This document shows positions 35,096-43,033 of a DNA stretch of 64,000 nt, piece after piece. Source of the DNA: Actinomycetota bacterium (GTDB lineage: Bacteria > Actinomycetota > Acidimicrobiia > Acidimicrobiales > Poriferisodalaceae). The position numbers were made by a program, and so were the translations under genes. The stretch spans positions 1 through 64,000 of the forward strand of contig JABABU010000008.1 of the NCBI GenBank assembly GCA_014238065.1, given 5' to 3'. Numbering within the stretch: the first letter of the stretch is position 1; every line of letters begins with the position of its first letter. The notes under the pieces are model-generated. The model saw nothing but the letters and a program-made list of their open reading frames with translations, did no database searches and was not told the DNA's origin.

Positions 35096-36145
35096 GTGGC
35101 GTTCGCCGAGGTACCCGTGATCGACATCAGCCTGGCGAAGACCGGAGCCGAAGAGCGCGTCGTCCTGGCTGACCAGATCGGCAAGATCTGTCACGAGATC
35201 GGCTTCTTCGTGGTCGTGAACCACGGTGTCAGCATTGACCTGACCAGGTCGGTGTTCGCAACGATGCCGGAGCTGTTCGGGCTCGACGACCGGGTGAAGG
35301 CCGAGGTCGCACGGGAACGTTCTCCGCAGTTTCGAGGTTGGGATCCGGTCGGTGCTGAGTCGACGAACAACAGATCTGACATACGTGAGCAGTTCGACGT
35401 CTGGAGCGACTGGCCGGTCCACGACTCACCCGTTGGCGTCCCATATCTCCGGTTACTGGGTCCGAACCAATGGCTCCCGAACGATGCGGTGCCCGGCCAC
35501 CGCGAGTTGATGGAGGCGTGGATGAGTGAATGCGCCGCCCTTGCTTCCGATCTACTCGGGCTCATCGCCATGGCACTTGGACTGGCTGAGGATCACTTCG
35601 AGATTCTGTTCGGCGAGCAGCCGATGTCGCTCGCCAAGTTCATTCACTACCCGCCGACACCCGAAGGTGGAGCCGGGGTCAACGCTCATCACGACACTGG
35701 CTTCTTGACGGTGCTTGCAACTGGATCGAATCCTGGACTCCAGGTCCAGAACCAAGACGGCGAGTGGATCGACGTCCCCACGGTCGTCGACTCGTTCGTC
35801 ATCAACCTCGGCGAGATGCTTCAGGCGATGACGGGCAACTATCTGATCGCGACGCCTCATCGTGTCGTGACGAGAACCGAGCGCTACTCGGCCGGATACT
35901 TCCATGGCCCATCGCTCGATGCCGCGCTCACTCCGCTCGATCTCGACGACAGGTTCGCCCGAGCAGTCGCCGCGAGCCGTCACCACGCCGGCGCCGGATT
36001 CATGGCCAGGCTCGACGAGACCAATGCAGGTGTGGGCGACATGGCCAGCGTGAGGCCGGCCGCAACCTATGGGCAACAGCTCTGGAACTATTTTCACAGG
36101 AGCTACCCGGACATCATGGCGAAGCACCACTCTGATCTGGTCTGA
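35096..36145 (+). CDS. 2OG-Fe(II) oxygenase, isopenicillin-N-synthase-like family
   Basis: The 349-aa protein has the N-terminal VPVIDISLAK and CHEIGFFVVVNHGV of the DIOX_N domain, then the double-stranded beta-helix with the iron ligands H-x-D in NAHHDTGFLTVL and distal His in IATPHRVV, and the 2-oxoglutarate-binding R-x-S in RTERYSAGYF. Members hydroxylate or desaturate small molecules, or act as isopenicillin N synthase or ethylene-forming enzymes. No biosynthetic cluster surrounds it; it is convergent with an acyl-CoA synthetase only 2 nt away. GTG 35096 is the start. Confidence 0.88.
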   Translation: MAFAEVPVIDISLAKTGAEERVVLADQIGKICHEIGFFVVVNHGVSIDLTRSVFATMPELFGLDDRVKAEVARERSPQFRGWDPVGAESTNNRSDIREQFDVWSDWPVHDSPVGVPYLRLLGPNQWLPNDAVPGHRELMEAWMSECAALASDLLGLIAMALGLAEDHFEILFGEQPMSLAKFIHYPPTPEGGAGVNAHHDTGFLTVLATGSNPGLQVQNQDGEWIDVPTVVDSFVINLGEMLQAMTGNYLIATPHRVVTRTERYSAGYFHGPSLDAALTPLDLDDRFARAVAASRHHAGAGFMARLDETNAGVGDMASVRPAATYGQQLWNYFHRSYPDIMAKHHSDLV

Positions 36146-36147
36146 AG

Positions 36148-37767
36148 TCAGGTTTGGAGCTCGCTGATGGCCAGCGCCTTGAGTCCCTTGTAATCGACCT
36201 TGCCCGATGGCGACCTGCCGATCGTGTCGACGATCACCATCTCGCGGGGAATCTTGTATCGAGCCAGGCGAGCGCCGGTCATTTCGGCAAGCTCTTCGAG
36301 TTTGGGCTCAGGTCCAGCCGGGTCGGGTTCGACCACTGCACAGATCCTCTCGCCGAAGCGTTCGTCTGGGATGCCAACGCACACCGCGTCGCGGACGGCG
36401 CCAGAGAGCTTCAAGATCTCTTCGACTTCTTCCGGGAAGACCTTCTCACCACCGGTGTTGATACACACCGAACCGCGACCGAGCAGAGTAAGCGTCCCGT
36501 CGGTTTCGACGGTGGCGAAGTCGCCAGGGATCGACCATCGGCGGCCCCCGACAACTCGGAATGTTGCCTCCGTCTTCTCGGGGTCTTTGTAGTACCCGAG
36601 TGGCATTGGCCCACCGAAGCCGACCTGTCCGCGCTCGCCAGAGCCTGGCTCCACGAAGCGATTGTCCTCGGTGATGACCTGCGCGTTCTCGCCGATGGTG
36701 AACTTTGCGGTCGCAGCCGTGCCGTCCTTGGTCGACACCGAGACTCCGAGACCGGGCGCTTCTGTCGATCCGAGGGCGTCAACGAGAGTGGCATCGACGC
36801 GTAGATGATCGAGGAGGCCGTTCTTCACCTCCTGTGACCACATGACTCCTGCTGAGTAGACGATGCCGACAGAGTCGAGATTCCTGGTGTTCGGAGACGC
36901 TTCCAGCTCGGCGAGCAGCGGCCGGCCGAACGCGTCGCCGACCATTGTCACCCAGTTCACGTTGTTTCTCTCCACAGCGTCCCACAACTCGGCTGGGTCG
37001 AAACTCTTTCCTTCGAGCAACACGATGGTGGCGCCGCACGGGAGCAACTGGAATGTGTTGCCGAGCGCGGTGGCGTGCATCAGTGGGCATGCCATCAGCG
37101 CGACCGGGTTTGGTGCGGCGGGATCGGTCGCGCGTGCTGACAGGGTTTCCATCGAATCGACCGCTTCGATGCCGAGAAGTGCATTTCCTCCAAGCCCCAT
37201 CGACCGGAAGAGTTCGCTTTGGGTCCACATCACGCCCTTTGGCATTCCGGTGGTGCCGCCGGTGTAGACCATCAGCAGATCTTCAGGGTCACGGGTCCAT
37301 GTGGTGCGAGGTTTCGCATCGCTTGTGGCGACGTCTTCATAGTGCGTCGCCCAGTCGGGGAGCTGCGACCGATCGCCGACCGCGAGCCAACGGTTCATCA
37401 GCGGAAGCTCGTGTCGGACCGCGTCGAGAATGTCGGCGAACTGCACATCGAACACTGCCGCCTCGGCGTCCGCGTTCTTGAACAGGTACGCGATCTCGTC
37501 GGGGCCGTATCGGTAGTTGACGTTCACCGGAACCATCGAGTTCTTGATTGCGGCGTAGTAGGTCTCGAGGAACTCCGGCGAGTTGTAGAGGTATGTCATG
37601 ACCTTGCCTTGATGCGAGACGCCGGCAGAAAGCAGGTCGGCGGCTACGGCGTCGGCGCGTCGGTCGAACTCGCGCCATGCGATATGGCGATCGCCCTGGA
37701 TGATGGCGATCCGGTCCGGCGAGGCCGCGGCGATGGTTTCGAACAGGTCAGCGAAGTGCCATGTCAT
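36148..37767 (-). CDS. AMP-forming acyl-CoA synthetase, third copy
   Basis: This 539-aa ligase has YTGGTTGMPKGVMWTQ (ATP loop with Gly for Ser), LGSTEAPGLG, GYYKDPEKTEATFR, the hinge GRGSVCINTGGEKVFPEEVEE and the catalytic Lys in GRSPSGKVDYKGLK. The GRGS-x-x-I-x-x-GGEKV hinge resembles long-chain ligases of the FadD3/FadD19-like group that act on steroid side-chain or long-chain acids in actinobacteria; this subgroup assignment is inference. ATG 37767 gives MTWHFADLFETIAAASPDR, a normal ligase N-terminus. It follows the FAH-family gene by about 50 nt and is probably cotranscribed. Confidence 0.9.
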   Translation of the reverse strand: MTWHFADLFETIAAASPDRIAIIQGDRHIAWREFDRRADAVAADLLSAGVSHQGKVMTYLYNSPEFLETYYAAIKNSMVPVNVNYRYGPDEIAYLFKNADAEAAVFDVQFADILDAVRHELPLMNRWLAVGDRSQLPDWATHYEDVATSDAKPRTTWTRDPEDLLMVYTGGTTGMPKGVMWTQSELFRSMGLGGNALLGIEAVDSMETLSARATDPAAPNPVALMACPLMHATALGNTFQLLPCGATIVLLEGKSFDPAELWDAVERNNVNWVTMVGDAFGRPLLAELEASPNTRNLDSVGIVYSAGVMWSQEVKNGLLDHLRVDATLVDALGSTEAPGLGVSVSTKDGTAATAKFTIGENAQVITEDNRFVEPGSGERGQVGFGGPMPLGYYKDPEKTEATFRVVGGRRWSIPGDFATVETDGTLTLLGRGSVCINTGGEKVFPEEVEEILKLSGAVRDAVCVGIPDERFGERICAVVEPDPAGPEPKLEELAEMTGARLARYKIPREMVIVDTIGRSPSGKVDYKGLKALAISELQT

Positions 37768-37816
37768 GAACGCATCGTAGATCGATGCGCCATCTTGGGT
37801 TGCAGCGAGTGCGGTC

Positions 37817-38737
37817 TCAGGTGTACTTCCCGGTGAGCTGAGGTGGCGTGCCCTCGAGGCCAGCATCGGCTCGCTCGAGACGCGTCTGGCGTTCCCATGT
37901 TCGACCCAGAATGTCGCTGATCGCGATGTTCAAGACCCCGAGCCCTTCGCATTCAAGGGTGATGGCGTCGCCGTCCTGGAATGGATGCAGACCACGGTGG
38001 TTGGTGCCGGTTGCAACGATGTCGCCTGGCTCCAGAGTGTGAATAGCTGACAGGTACGCAATGCACTTTGCGATGTTGTGGGCCATGTCGTCGGTGTTGA
38101 AGTTCTGCATCACATCGCCGTTGTTGGCGAGCGTAACTTGTAAGTTCTGCGGGTTCGCGACCTCGTCGGCGGTGACGATGTAGGGGCCGATCGGCGCAAA
38201 CGTGTCGCGCGATTTCATGGCGTGAAAGACGCTGAATCCGCCGAGCCCACGTGCTGATCCGTCGATGAAATTGGTGTATCCGAAGATGTGGTCGAGGGCG
38301 TCGGCCTCAGAGACGTTCGTTGCCCTCTTCCCGATGACGACCGCGAGTTCAGCCTCGCCTTCGTACACAGTTGAGGGATCGTCCGGCAGCACCATCGTGT
38401 CGCCATTTCCGATGATGGAGCTCGGTGACTTCTGGAATGCCTGGATCGGCGCGGGAGCGTCTCGGGTGCCGTCTTCCATGTAGTTGACGGCCATGCAATC
38501 GATGGTGCCAGGTCGGGGGAGTGGCGGACGGATGCGAACGGTGGAGAGTGGCACTCCCACGGAGTCGGCAACGACGCTTTCGATGTCACTACGCAAGCGG
38601 CTGAAACCGGAGATCACACCCGCAATCAGATCCTGTGGGTGCGTGTGTGGGATCGACGCGACCGCGATCGTGATGTCAACGACGTTTTCGCCCTTGACCA
38701 CGCCGAGAGTGAAATCGTCGAAGAAGAGCAGCTTCAT
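37817..38737 (-). CDS. Fumarylacetoacetate-hydrolase-family protein
   Basis: The 306-aa protein has the FAH fold landmarks: IDCMAVNYMEDG, the metal ligands in VYEGEAELAVVIGK (Glu-x-Glu) and IFGYTNFIDGSARGL (Asp), KSRDTFAPIGPYIVT, and the terminal GDIVATGTNHRGL. Such enzymes hydrolyse acylpyruvates or hydrate/decarboxylate oxo-diacids in aromatic or tyrosine catabolism. It is transcribed just before the acyl-CoA synthetase. ATG 38737 is preceded by GGAGGCC, a strong ribosome site. Confidence 0.9.
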   Translation of the reverse strand: MKLLFFDDFTLGVVKGENVVDITIAVASIPHTHPQDLIAGVISGFSRLRSDIESVVADSVGVPLSTVRIRPPLPRPGTIDCMAVNYMEDGTRDAPAPIQAFQKSPSSIIGNGDTMVLPDDPSTVYEGEAELAVVIGKRATNVSEADALDHIFGYTNFIDGSARGLGGFSVFHAMKSRDTFAPIGPYIVTADEVANPQNLQVTLANNGDVMQNFNTDDMAHNIAKCIAYLSAIHTLEPGDIVATGTNHRGLHPFQDGDAITLECEGLGVLNIAISDILGRTWERQTRLERADAGLEGTPPQLTGKYT

Positions 38738-38895
38738 GGATTGGCCTCCGAATCATGTTCGAGTAGCCACCGTAGGCCTCACCCACGCGCTTGGCCCAAC
38801 GTGGAAGTGTCGGATCGTCTTTCTGTCGGAGCTTGGATGTACCTCCTACCTCTCGCAGCCGAGCGCAGCGGGGGCTGTTGCCCTACGGTCGTGTG

Positions 38896-39057
38896 ATGGG
38901 AGGACCTCAGCGCATGTTCAGGTGGATCATCGCTCTTGATCGACGTGGCGGTGTCGGGACTGATCGGCGATCGAAGCGAGTTGAGGCGGGCGCTCAGTGC
39001 CGGACTCAGTTCAAGGCTGAGAAGTTCGAGCCGGAGAAGCGGGGTGGCTGGATCTGA
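38896..39057 (+). CDS. Small basic protein, translationally coupled to the next gene
   Basis: From ATG 38896 a 53-aa frame (starting MGGPQRMFRWIIALD) rich in Arg, Lys and Glu ends in TGA at 39055-39057, which overlaps the ATG of the following small membrane gene by one base. The overlap and the shared strand support expression as a pair. The protein has a short hydrophobic part (MFRWIIALD) and no recognisable domain. The upstream part of this open frame is not protein-like. Confidence 0.4.
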   Translation: MGGPQRMFRWIIALDRRGGVGTDRRSKRVEAGAQCRTQFKAEKFEPEKRGGWI

Positions 39058-39242
39058 TGCCCATCCGTAAGAAGGAACTGATCCGAACCTGGGAGTGGCT
39101 CTACGGGGGCGTCAAGGGGCGCGCAGTTCTGTTGCTTTTGCTGAGCGTAATGATCGCCTTGATCTTCGGATTCAGCGGGACGGCTCTCGTGCTGGTGACA
39201 GCGGGTGCGTGGGCCGTCTTTTGGAGCTTCATTCGTCGCTGA
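39057..39242 (+). CDS. Small integral membrane protein
   Basis: This 61-aa protein consists of a charged N-terminal helix (MPIRKKELIRTWEWLYGGVKG) followed by one or two closely packed membrane helices (AVLLLLLSVMIALIFGFSG and LVLVTAGAWAVFWSFI) and a basic C-terminus. It starts at an ATG overlapping the upstream stop. No family recognised; presumably a membrane-anchored small protein. Confidence 0.6.
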   Translation: MPIRKKELIRTWEWLYGGVKGRAVLLLLLSVMIALIFGFSGTALVLVTAGAWAVFWSFIRR

Positions 39243-39271
39243 AGCGATGTCTCATCCGTCATTGAACAAGG

Positions 39272-39311
39272 TGATACCCCCGGGTGGCGAGGTGGGCGAC
39301 CGGGGGTATCA
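39272..39311. terminator. Bidirectional terminator-like hairpin between convergent genes
   Basis: A perfect 12-base-pair inverted repeat, TGATACCCCCGG with CCGGGGGTATCA, flanks a 16-nt loop (39284-39299). It lies between the convergent small membrane gene (plus) and the hydratase gene (minus), where a two-way terminator is expected. There is no T-run on either side, so it may instead be a Rho-independent-like stem typical of high-GC actinobacteria. Confidence 0.55.
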
Positions 39312-39457
39312 ACGGTCGATATTAGGGATCAGTTCTGTCGATTCGCAATCCGTCTTGCCGCCTTTTTCGTTTCTGAATTAGTTCTGTACTTAGGCGAGTT
39401 GCGGTACCGCGGAGAGTGACGAATTCGGGGGCGTGAGCCTGGGAAATCGACCGTCGG

Positions 39458-40336
39458 TCAGGGCCCGAGTTCGACGATCCCGCGTGAAACAGCGGCCTGA
39501 CCTTCTTCGTTGAGCACCTCGAATGGCACCAAGCGGCGGCCCTGGCCGTCGGTGGCGATCGGCCAGACTCGGACGGTGATCGTGGAGGGCAGGAGTACCA
39601 TCGCTCCGAAACGGCCGAGGATTCGGCGCACCGCTGCTGGCTCTCCGTCGGATCTGTGTGTCACGACCTGGGTGACACCGAGCGCCATCGTCGCTGTGCC
39701 GTGAAGGATGATGTCGGGAAGGCCCGATCGCAAGGCAACCGCCTTGTCGGTGTGGATCGGATTCCAGATCCTGGCGCATTCGGTGTAGGTGTGCGCCATG
39801 CCACCGGGAATTGCCACTTCGACATTGTCTGGTTCACCGGTCGGTAGAAAATGGAGATCGTTGTTGTCGGCCCGATCTCGTTGATCGTGGCCGCGGGTGG
39901 GTACTCCGAGAGTGATGCCGCCTTGCGTGGTCGTCGCGATCAGGTCGCCGTTCGCGCCGGTGGTCACGAGTCTGGTTGTTGTGAGGGCCCCTGGTTCGAT
40001 CGATTCGACGCCGACGATCTCCAGTTCGGTCGACAGAACGTCACCAGGTTTCGCCAACCGGTGGACGATCGTGTCATGCCACGCGTGCACGGAGCGTTGC
40101 ATCTCGTCGGGGGTGACGCCGGCTTCGATCGACAATGAACGCGAGTTGACGATGGCGGGCCACTCGACGCACACCGCGAACATAGGGTGAGCGACGACCC
40201 CGCCCTGGCGGGTGGTGTCCATGTAGGCGTCGCTTCCATCTTCGAGGGCCGCGGCGTAGGCCATGGTCCAGCGCTCGTCGATTTCATGTACGACAGGTTC
40301 GAGTTTCGAGCCAGCCATCGAGGTCGGGACGGCCAT
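39458..40336 (-). CDS. Double hot-dog (MaoC/FAS1-like) hydratase
   Basis: The 292-aa protein is a fused double hot-dog of the MaoC-like dehydratase/hydratase group. The N-terminal half starts EIDERWTMAYAAALEDG and the C-terminal half has the hydratase-type ECARIWNPIHTDKAVA with the catalytic His after NPI, then LPDIILHGTATM. It should hydrate or dehydrate an enoyl/3-hydroxyacyl thioester. The usual catalytic Asp preceding NPIH is replaced (RIWNPIH), which lowers certainty about activity. The stop of the upstream thioesterase-like gene overlaps its ATG by one base, so the two are translationally coupled. Confidence 0.82.
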   Translation of the reverse strand: MAVPTSMAGSKLEPVVHEIDERWTMAYAAALEDGSDAYMDTTRQGGVVAHPMFAVCVEWPAIVNSRSLSIEAGVTPDEMQRSVHAWHDTIVHRLAKPGDVLSTELEIVGVESIEPGALTTTRLVTTGANGDLIATTTQGGITLGVPTRGHDQRDRADNNDLHFLPTGEPDNVEVAIPGGMAHTYTECARIWNPIHTDKAVALRSGLPDIILHGTATMALGVTQVVTHRSDGEPAAVRRILGRFGAMVLLPSTITVRVWPIATDGQGRRLVPFEVLNEEGQAAVSRGIVELGP

Positions 40337-40698
40337 CAGGCGAACCGAGAGGTATCGATCACAGCGCGTTGATGAGTTCCCTCAGACAGGACCCGGTCGT
40401 CGCATGTCACTCGGGTCTCGAAGGTCAGCCGTCGACGGTCGATCTCTTTCAAGCGGTAGCTGATGTTGACGACCTCACCGTCACCGGCGGCTGCGGCGTG
40501 ACTCACGCATACGTGTGTGCCAACGGTCGTCTCCGCCTCATCTAGGTGTTCGGAGATTCCTGTGAGACATGTGGCCTCGATGAGCCGAATCATGTCGGGC
40601 GTCGACAAGACGACCATTGGGAGGTGAGGTGGCGACATCTCGGCGGTGACCATGTGGCTGGCGCTGCCTTCGAGTCCTTCGATCAGGGTTTCCTTCAT
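40336..40698 (-). CDS. FlK-like hot-dog thioesterase
   Basis: The 120-aa single hot-dog protein resembles fluoroacetyl-CoA thioesterase (FlK) relatives: the helix VVLSTPDMIRLIEATCLTGI, then TVGTHVCVSHAAAAGDG-x-V and EGTHQRAVID. In FlK the catalytic Thr, Glu and His lie in the corresponding places; here a Thr (TPDM), Glu (LIEAT) and His (VSHAAA) are all visible. It probably hydrolyses short acyl-CoA esters. Its TGA overlaps the ATG of the hydratase, so the pair probably act on the same acyl-CoA pool. Confidence 0.78.
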   Translation of the reverse strand: MKETLIEGLEGSASHMVTAEMSPPHLPMVVLSTPDMIRLIEATCLTGISEHLDEAETTVGTHVCVSHAAAAGDGEVVNISYRLKEIDRRRLTFETRVTCDDRVLSEGTHQRAVIDTSRFA

Positions 40699-40770
40699 GT
40701 CATCGACCCTAAGCGACGAGTGTCAGCCGGTTTCCTTTTCGTCTCCACAGCGGTCGACTAGAAATTGCCG

Positions 40771-42255
40771 ATGGCAAATGAGCTCGGGATCCCGGGCCTG
40801 GCAGGCATGAAAGAGATCGGACGCGGCGGAACCGGGGTCGTTTACCGCTGCCAACACGTCGCGTCTCGGCGCGAAGTTGCCGTCAACGTGCTCGATCAGA
40901 TAGTTCTCGACGACGAAGAAGCAGCGACGTTCAAGCACGATTTCGCGGCCCTGGCCGATGCAACAGACGACCCGTTGCTCGTCACGATCCTCGCGATCGG
41001 CGTCTTGCCGAGCGGCAACCCGTATCTCGTCGTCGACTACGTCGATGGAGGGTCGCTGGCGGCCATCACCTCGACCGGCACCCTGGATCCCGATGTTGCT
41101 GCTTCGATTCTGGCCGAGGTGTGCGGTGCGGTCGAGCGGTTGCATCAACGCGGCATGGTCCATGGCGACATCACACCCAGTAATGTCCTGCTGACCGCGG
41201 ACGGCGAACCTCGTCTCTCCGGATTCGGTATCGCCCAGTATTTCTCGGCCGGACGACATTCGGCCGCACTCAGCGTGAGCCCAGTTCATGGCGCTCCTGA
41301 AGTGCTAGCGGGTCGTGACCGCGGTGCCGGCTCGGACGTGTGGGCGCTCGCTTCGGTGCTGATGGACACGGTGTGTCGATCGTCCCCGTTCGGGTTTGGC
41401 GGGGCACCCGGGGCCGAACTCGTCGCGGCCGCGCTCAGGGGCGATGAAGCCGACTACTCGTCGGCGCCGTATGGTCTTCGCCCGATTCTGGGCGCGGCGC
41501 TGGTGCTCGATCCGTCACTTCGCTGCAGCGCAGGCCAGCTCGCTTCGTCGCTGAGGACCGTCGCCGGCCCTCGCCTGGACACCACAGCAGGTGTTCTCGT
41601 CGAACCGAGTATTGCCATCTCGACCACGCCTCGAGGTCGGATTCGCGTGATCCCGAGGAACGAGGGCATCTTCGCCAACAGTGCGCCACCTCCAGCGCGT
41701 CGGAGGGTGCTGGGAGCAGTTGCTGCGCTCGTCATCGTCTTTGGACTGTTCGTTGCCGCGGTCGCCACCGGCCCGACAGAAGATCCCATCGACAACCTTG
41801 CGACCGAGTCGAGTTCGACTGTCATCCCGGCGGTGGGGCCAAGTACTTCGGTCGCAGCGACGTCATCGACCGATGACACCTCTGAAAGGGCGAGCGAGAC
41901 CTTCGCCCCAATTCCGACCACCCGCCCGGCACCGACCACGACCCGTGCTCAACAGGCTTCCACCGTCACAGCAGCCGCTTCCACGACGACGTCGACCACT
42001 GATCCCGAAGCGACGACGACCACGGACCCGGACGCAACGACGACGCCGGACGACTCGACGACAACGACCGATCCAGATGCTTCGAGCACCACCACAACTT
42101 CGACGCCAGACTCGACCACAACTGTCGCGGAGTCGACGACGACCACAGTGGCGGAGACCACAACGACAACGGCAGCCGTCACGACAACGACAGTGGCGGA
42201 GACCACAACGACAACGGCAGCCGTCACGACAACGACTACCTCCGCGGGAGGTTGA
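40771..42255 (+). CDS. Membrane-anchored Ser/Thr pseudokinase with Thr-rich extracellular tail
   Basis: The 494-aa protein has an N-terminal Hanks-type kinase fold with an intact glycine loop (GRGGTGVVYR), but the ATP-anchoring Lys of the VAxK motif is Asn (VAVNVL, residue 39), the HRD motif is HGD (residues 131-133) and the DFG metal-binding Asp is Gly (SGFGIA, residue 151). Loss of both Lys and DFG-Asp normally abolishes phosphotransfer, so this looks like a pseudokinase. A single membrane helix (VLGAVAALVIVFGLFVAAVA, about 315-335) is followed by an outside tail of about 160 residues made almost entirely of Thr, Ser, Pro, Ala and Asp, including two identical 15-residue repeats. The tail may be a cell-wall-spanning or glycosylated stalk. 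The preferred start is ATG 40771, six nt after a TTG that opens the frame. Confidence 0.85.
   Translation: MANELGIPGLAGMKEIGRGGTGVVYRCQHVASRREVAVNVLDQIVLDDEEAATFKHDFAALADATDDPLLVTILAIGVLPSGNPYLVVDYVDGGSLAAITSTGTLDPDVAASILAEVCGAVERLHQRGMVHGDITPSNVLLTADGEPRLSGFGIAQYFSAGRHSAALSVSPVHGAPEVLAGRDRGAGSDVWALASVLMDTVCRSSPFGFGGAPGAELVAAALRGDEADYSSAPYGLRPILGAALVLDPSLRCSAGQLASSLRTVAGPRLDTTAGVLVEPSIAISTTPRGRIRVIPRNEGIFANSAPPPARRRVLGAVAALVIVFGLFVAAVATGPTEDPIDNLATESSSTVIPAVGPSTSVAATSSTDDTSERASETFAPIPTTRPAPTTTRAQQASTVTAAASTTTSTTDPEATTTTDPDATTTPDDSTTTTDPDASSTTTTSTPDSTTTVAESTTTTVAETTTTTAAVTTTTVAETTTTTAAVTTTTTSAGG
42148..42237 (+). repeat. Two exact 45-bp direct repeats in the Thr-rich tail
   Basis: The 45-bp unit at 42148-42192, beginning GTGGCGGAGACCACAAC, is repeated directly at 42193-42237 with no visible change. 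It encodes VAETTTTTAAVTTTT-type sequence. The near-perfect copy suggests a recent in-frame duplication, which would vary stalk length. Confidence 0.85.
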
Positions 42256-42336
42256 GCGGTCGCGTCGCTGCTGGTCACGGGCCGGCTTGAATCACATCGT
42301 TGTAACCCGGTCGATGGCGCGCCACACTCGACACTC

Positions 42337-42474
42337 ATGACTCATACGACCGACGCCACCACCAATCTCAATGATTTCGGCGAGGCCGATCTCGACTGGG
42401 GAGACACCATCGAAGACGATGCGCCTCTCGCCTGTGGCCTTGAGAATCCCGACGAGTGTGAGGCCTGCCAATAG
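42337..42474 (+). CDS. 45-aa acidic peptide with Cys-rich C-terminus
   Basis: A short frame from ATG 42337 to TAG at 42472 encodes a peptide that starts MTHTTDATTNLNDFGEADL, continues as an acidic stretch (DWGDTIEDDAPL) and ends ACGLENPDECEACQ with three Cys. The composition is not random for this GC-rich DNA: it contains no Arg or Lys and is about one-third Asp/Glu. The layout (acidic leader-like part, short Cys-containing end) is similar to precursors of ribosomally made peptides or to small metal-binding proteins, but no modification enzyme is adjacent. No strong ribosome site precedes the ATG, so translation may be leaderless. Confidence 0.4.
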   Translation: MTHTTDATTNLNDFGEADLDWGDTIEDDAPLACGLENPDECEACQ

Positions 42475-42492
42475 CTCCTGGCGAATGGTTGC

Positions 42493-42984
42493 TCACTGGG
42501 GCGAGGGAACCCTGGCGAGGTTCTCCACGACCGCAGCGCCTACGAGTTTGGTGAGCGCAGTGGGAGCCACGTAGAGCTTTCTGTCACGGGAACCGCCGCC
42601 GACGATGACTCGTTCCAGCTCCATGATTCTGGCGTCGATCCAGAGTGGCAGGGCAGGTGGAAGACCAAACGGGGTGACGCCACCGATGGTCATGCCGGTG
42701 AGTTCCATGGTGTCCTCGGCCGGAGCGAACGATGCCTTGCGGGTTCCGAGACGCCTACGAACGGCTCCGTTCACGTCGAGTCGGGTTGTGGCAAGGACCA
42801 GGCAGGCGGCGTAGAGCTTTGGGTCGGCTTTGCCGATGACGATGATTGCGTTGGCCGACTCGTCCATTCGGTATCCGTAGGCCTCGCAGAACTGTGCGGT
42901 GTCGGCGAGATCAGGGTCGCAGTCGATGAGTTCATACGGTTCACCGGTGGCGATGACATGGTCGAGGATGGCGTCATTCGTCAT
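42493..42984 (-). CDS. YbaK/EbsC-type aminoacyl-tRNA deacylase
   Basis: The 163-aa protein belongs to the YbaK/ProX editing-domain family, which hydrolyses mischarged aminoacyl-tRNAs. Landmarks are AIIVIGKADPKLYAACLVLATTRLDVNGAVRRRLG (given here in part), the Lys of KASFAPAEDTMELTGM and the conserved GGVTPFGLP. The ATG at 42984 is chosen because the upstream extension of the frame enters the divergent selenoprotein gene. It diverges from the GrdB-like gene with 49 nt between starts. Substrate (Cys-tRNAPro or other) is not decided. Confidence 0.88.
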   Translation of the reverse strand: MTNDAILDHVIATGEPYELIDCDPDLADTAQFCEAYGYRMDESANAIIVIGKADPKLYAACLVLATTRLDVNGAVRRRLGTRKASFAPAEDTMELTGMTIGGVTPFGLPPALPLWIDARIMELERVIVGGGSRDRKLYVAPTALTKLVGAAVVENLARVPSPQ

Positions 42985-43033
42985 GGCGAGAGAGCTTCGC
43001 GTATGGTCGGGTTCGCCGTCGAGAGGAGACCTG

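Noticed and set aside
41950-42255. Thr-rich repetitive DNA as a CRISPR array or satellite repeat.
   Set aside because: It is in frame with the kinase-like gene, only one unit is exactly duplicated, and there are no unique spacers.
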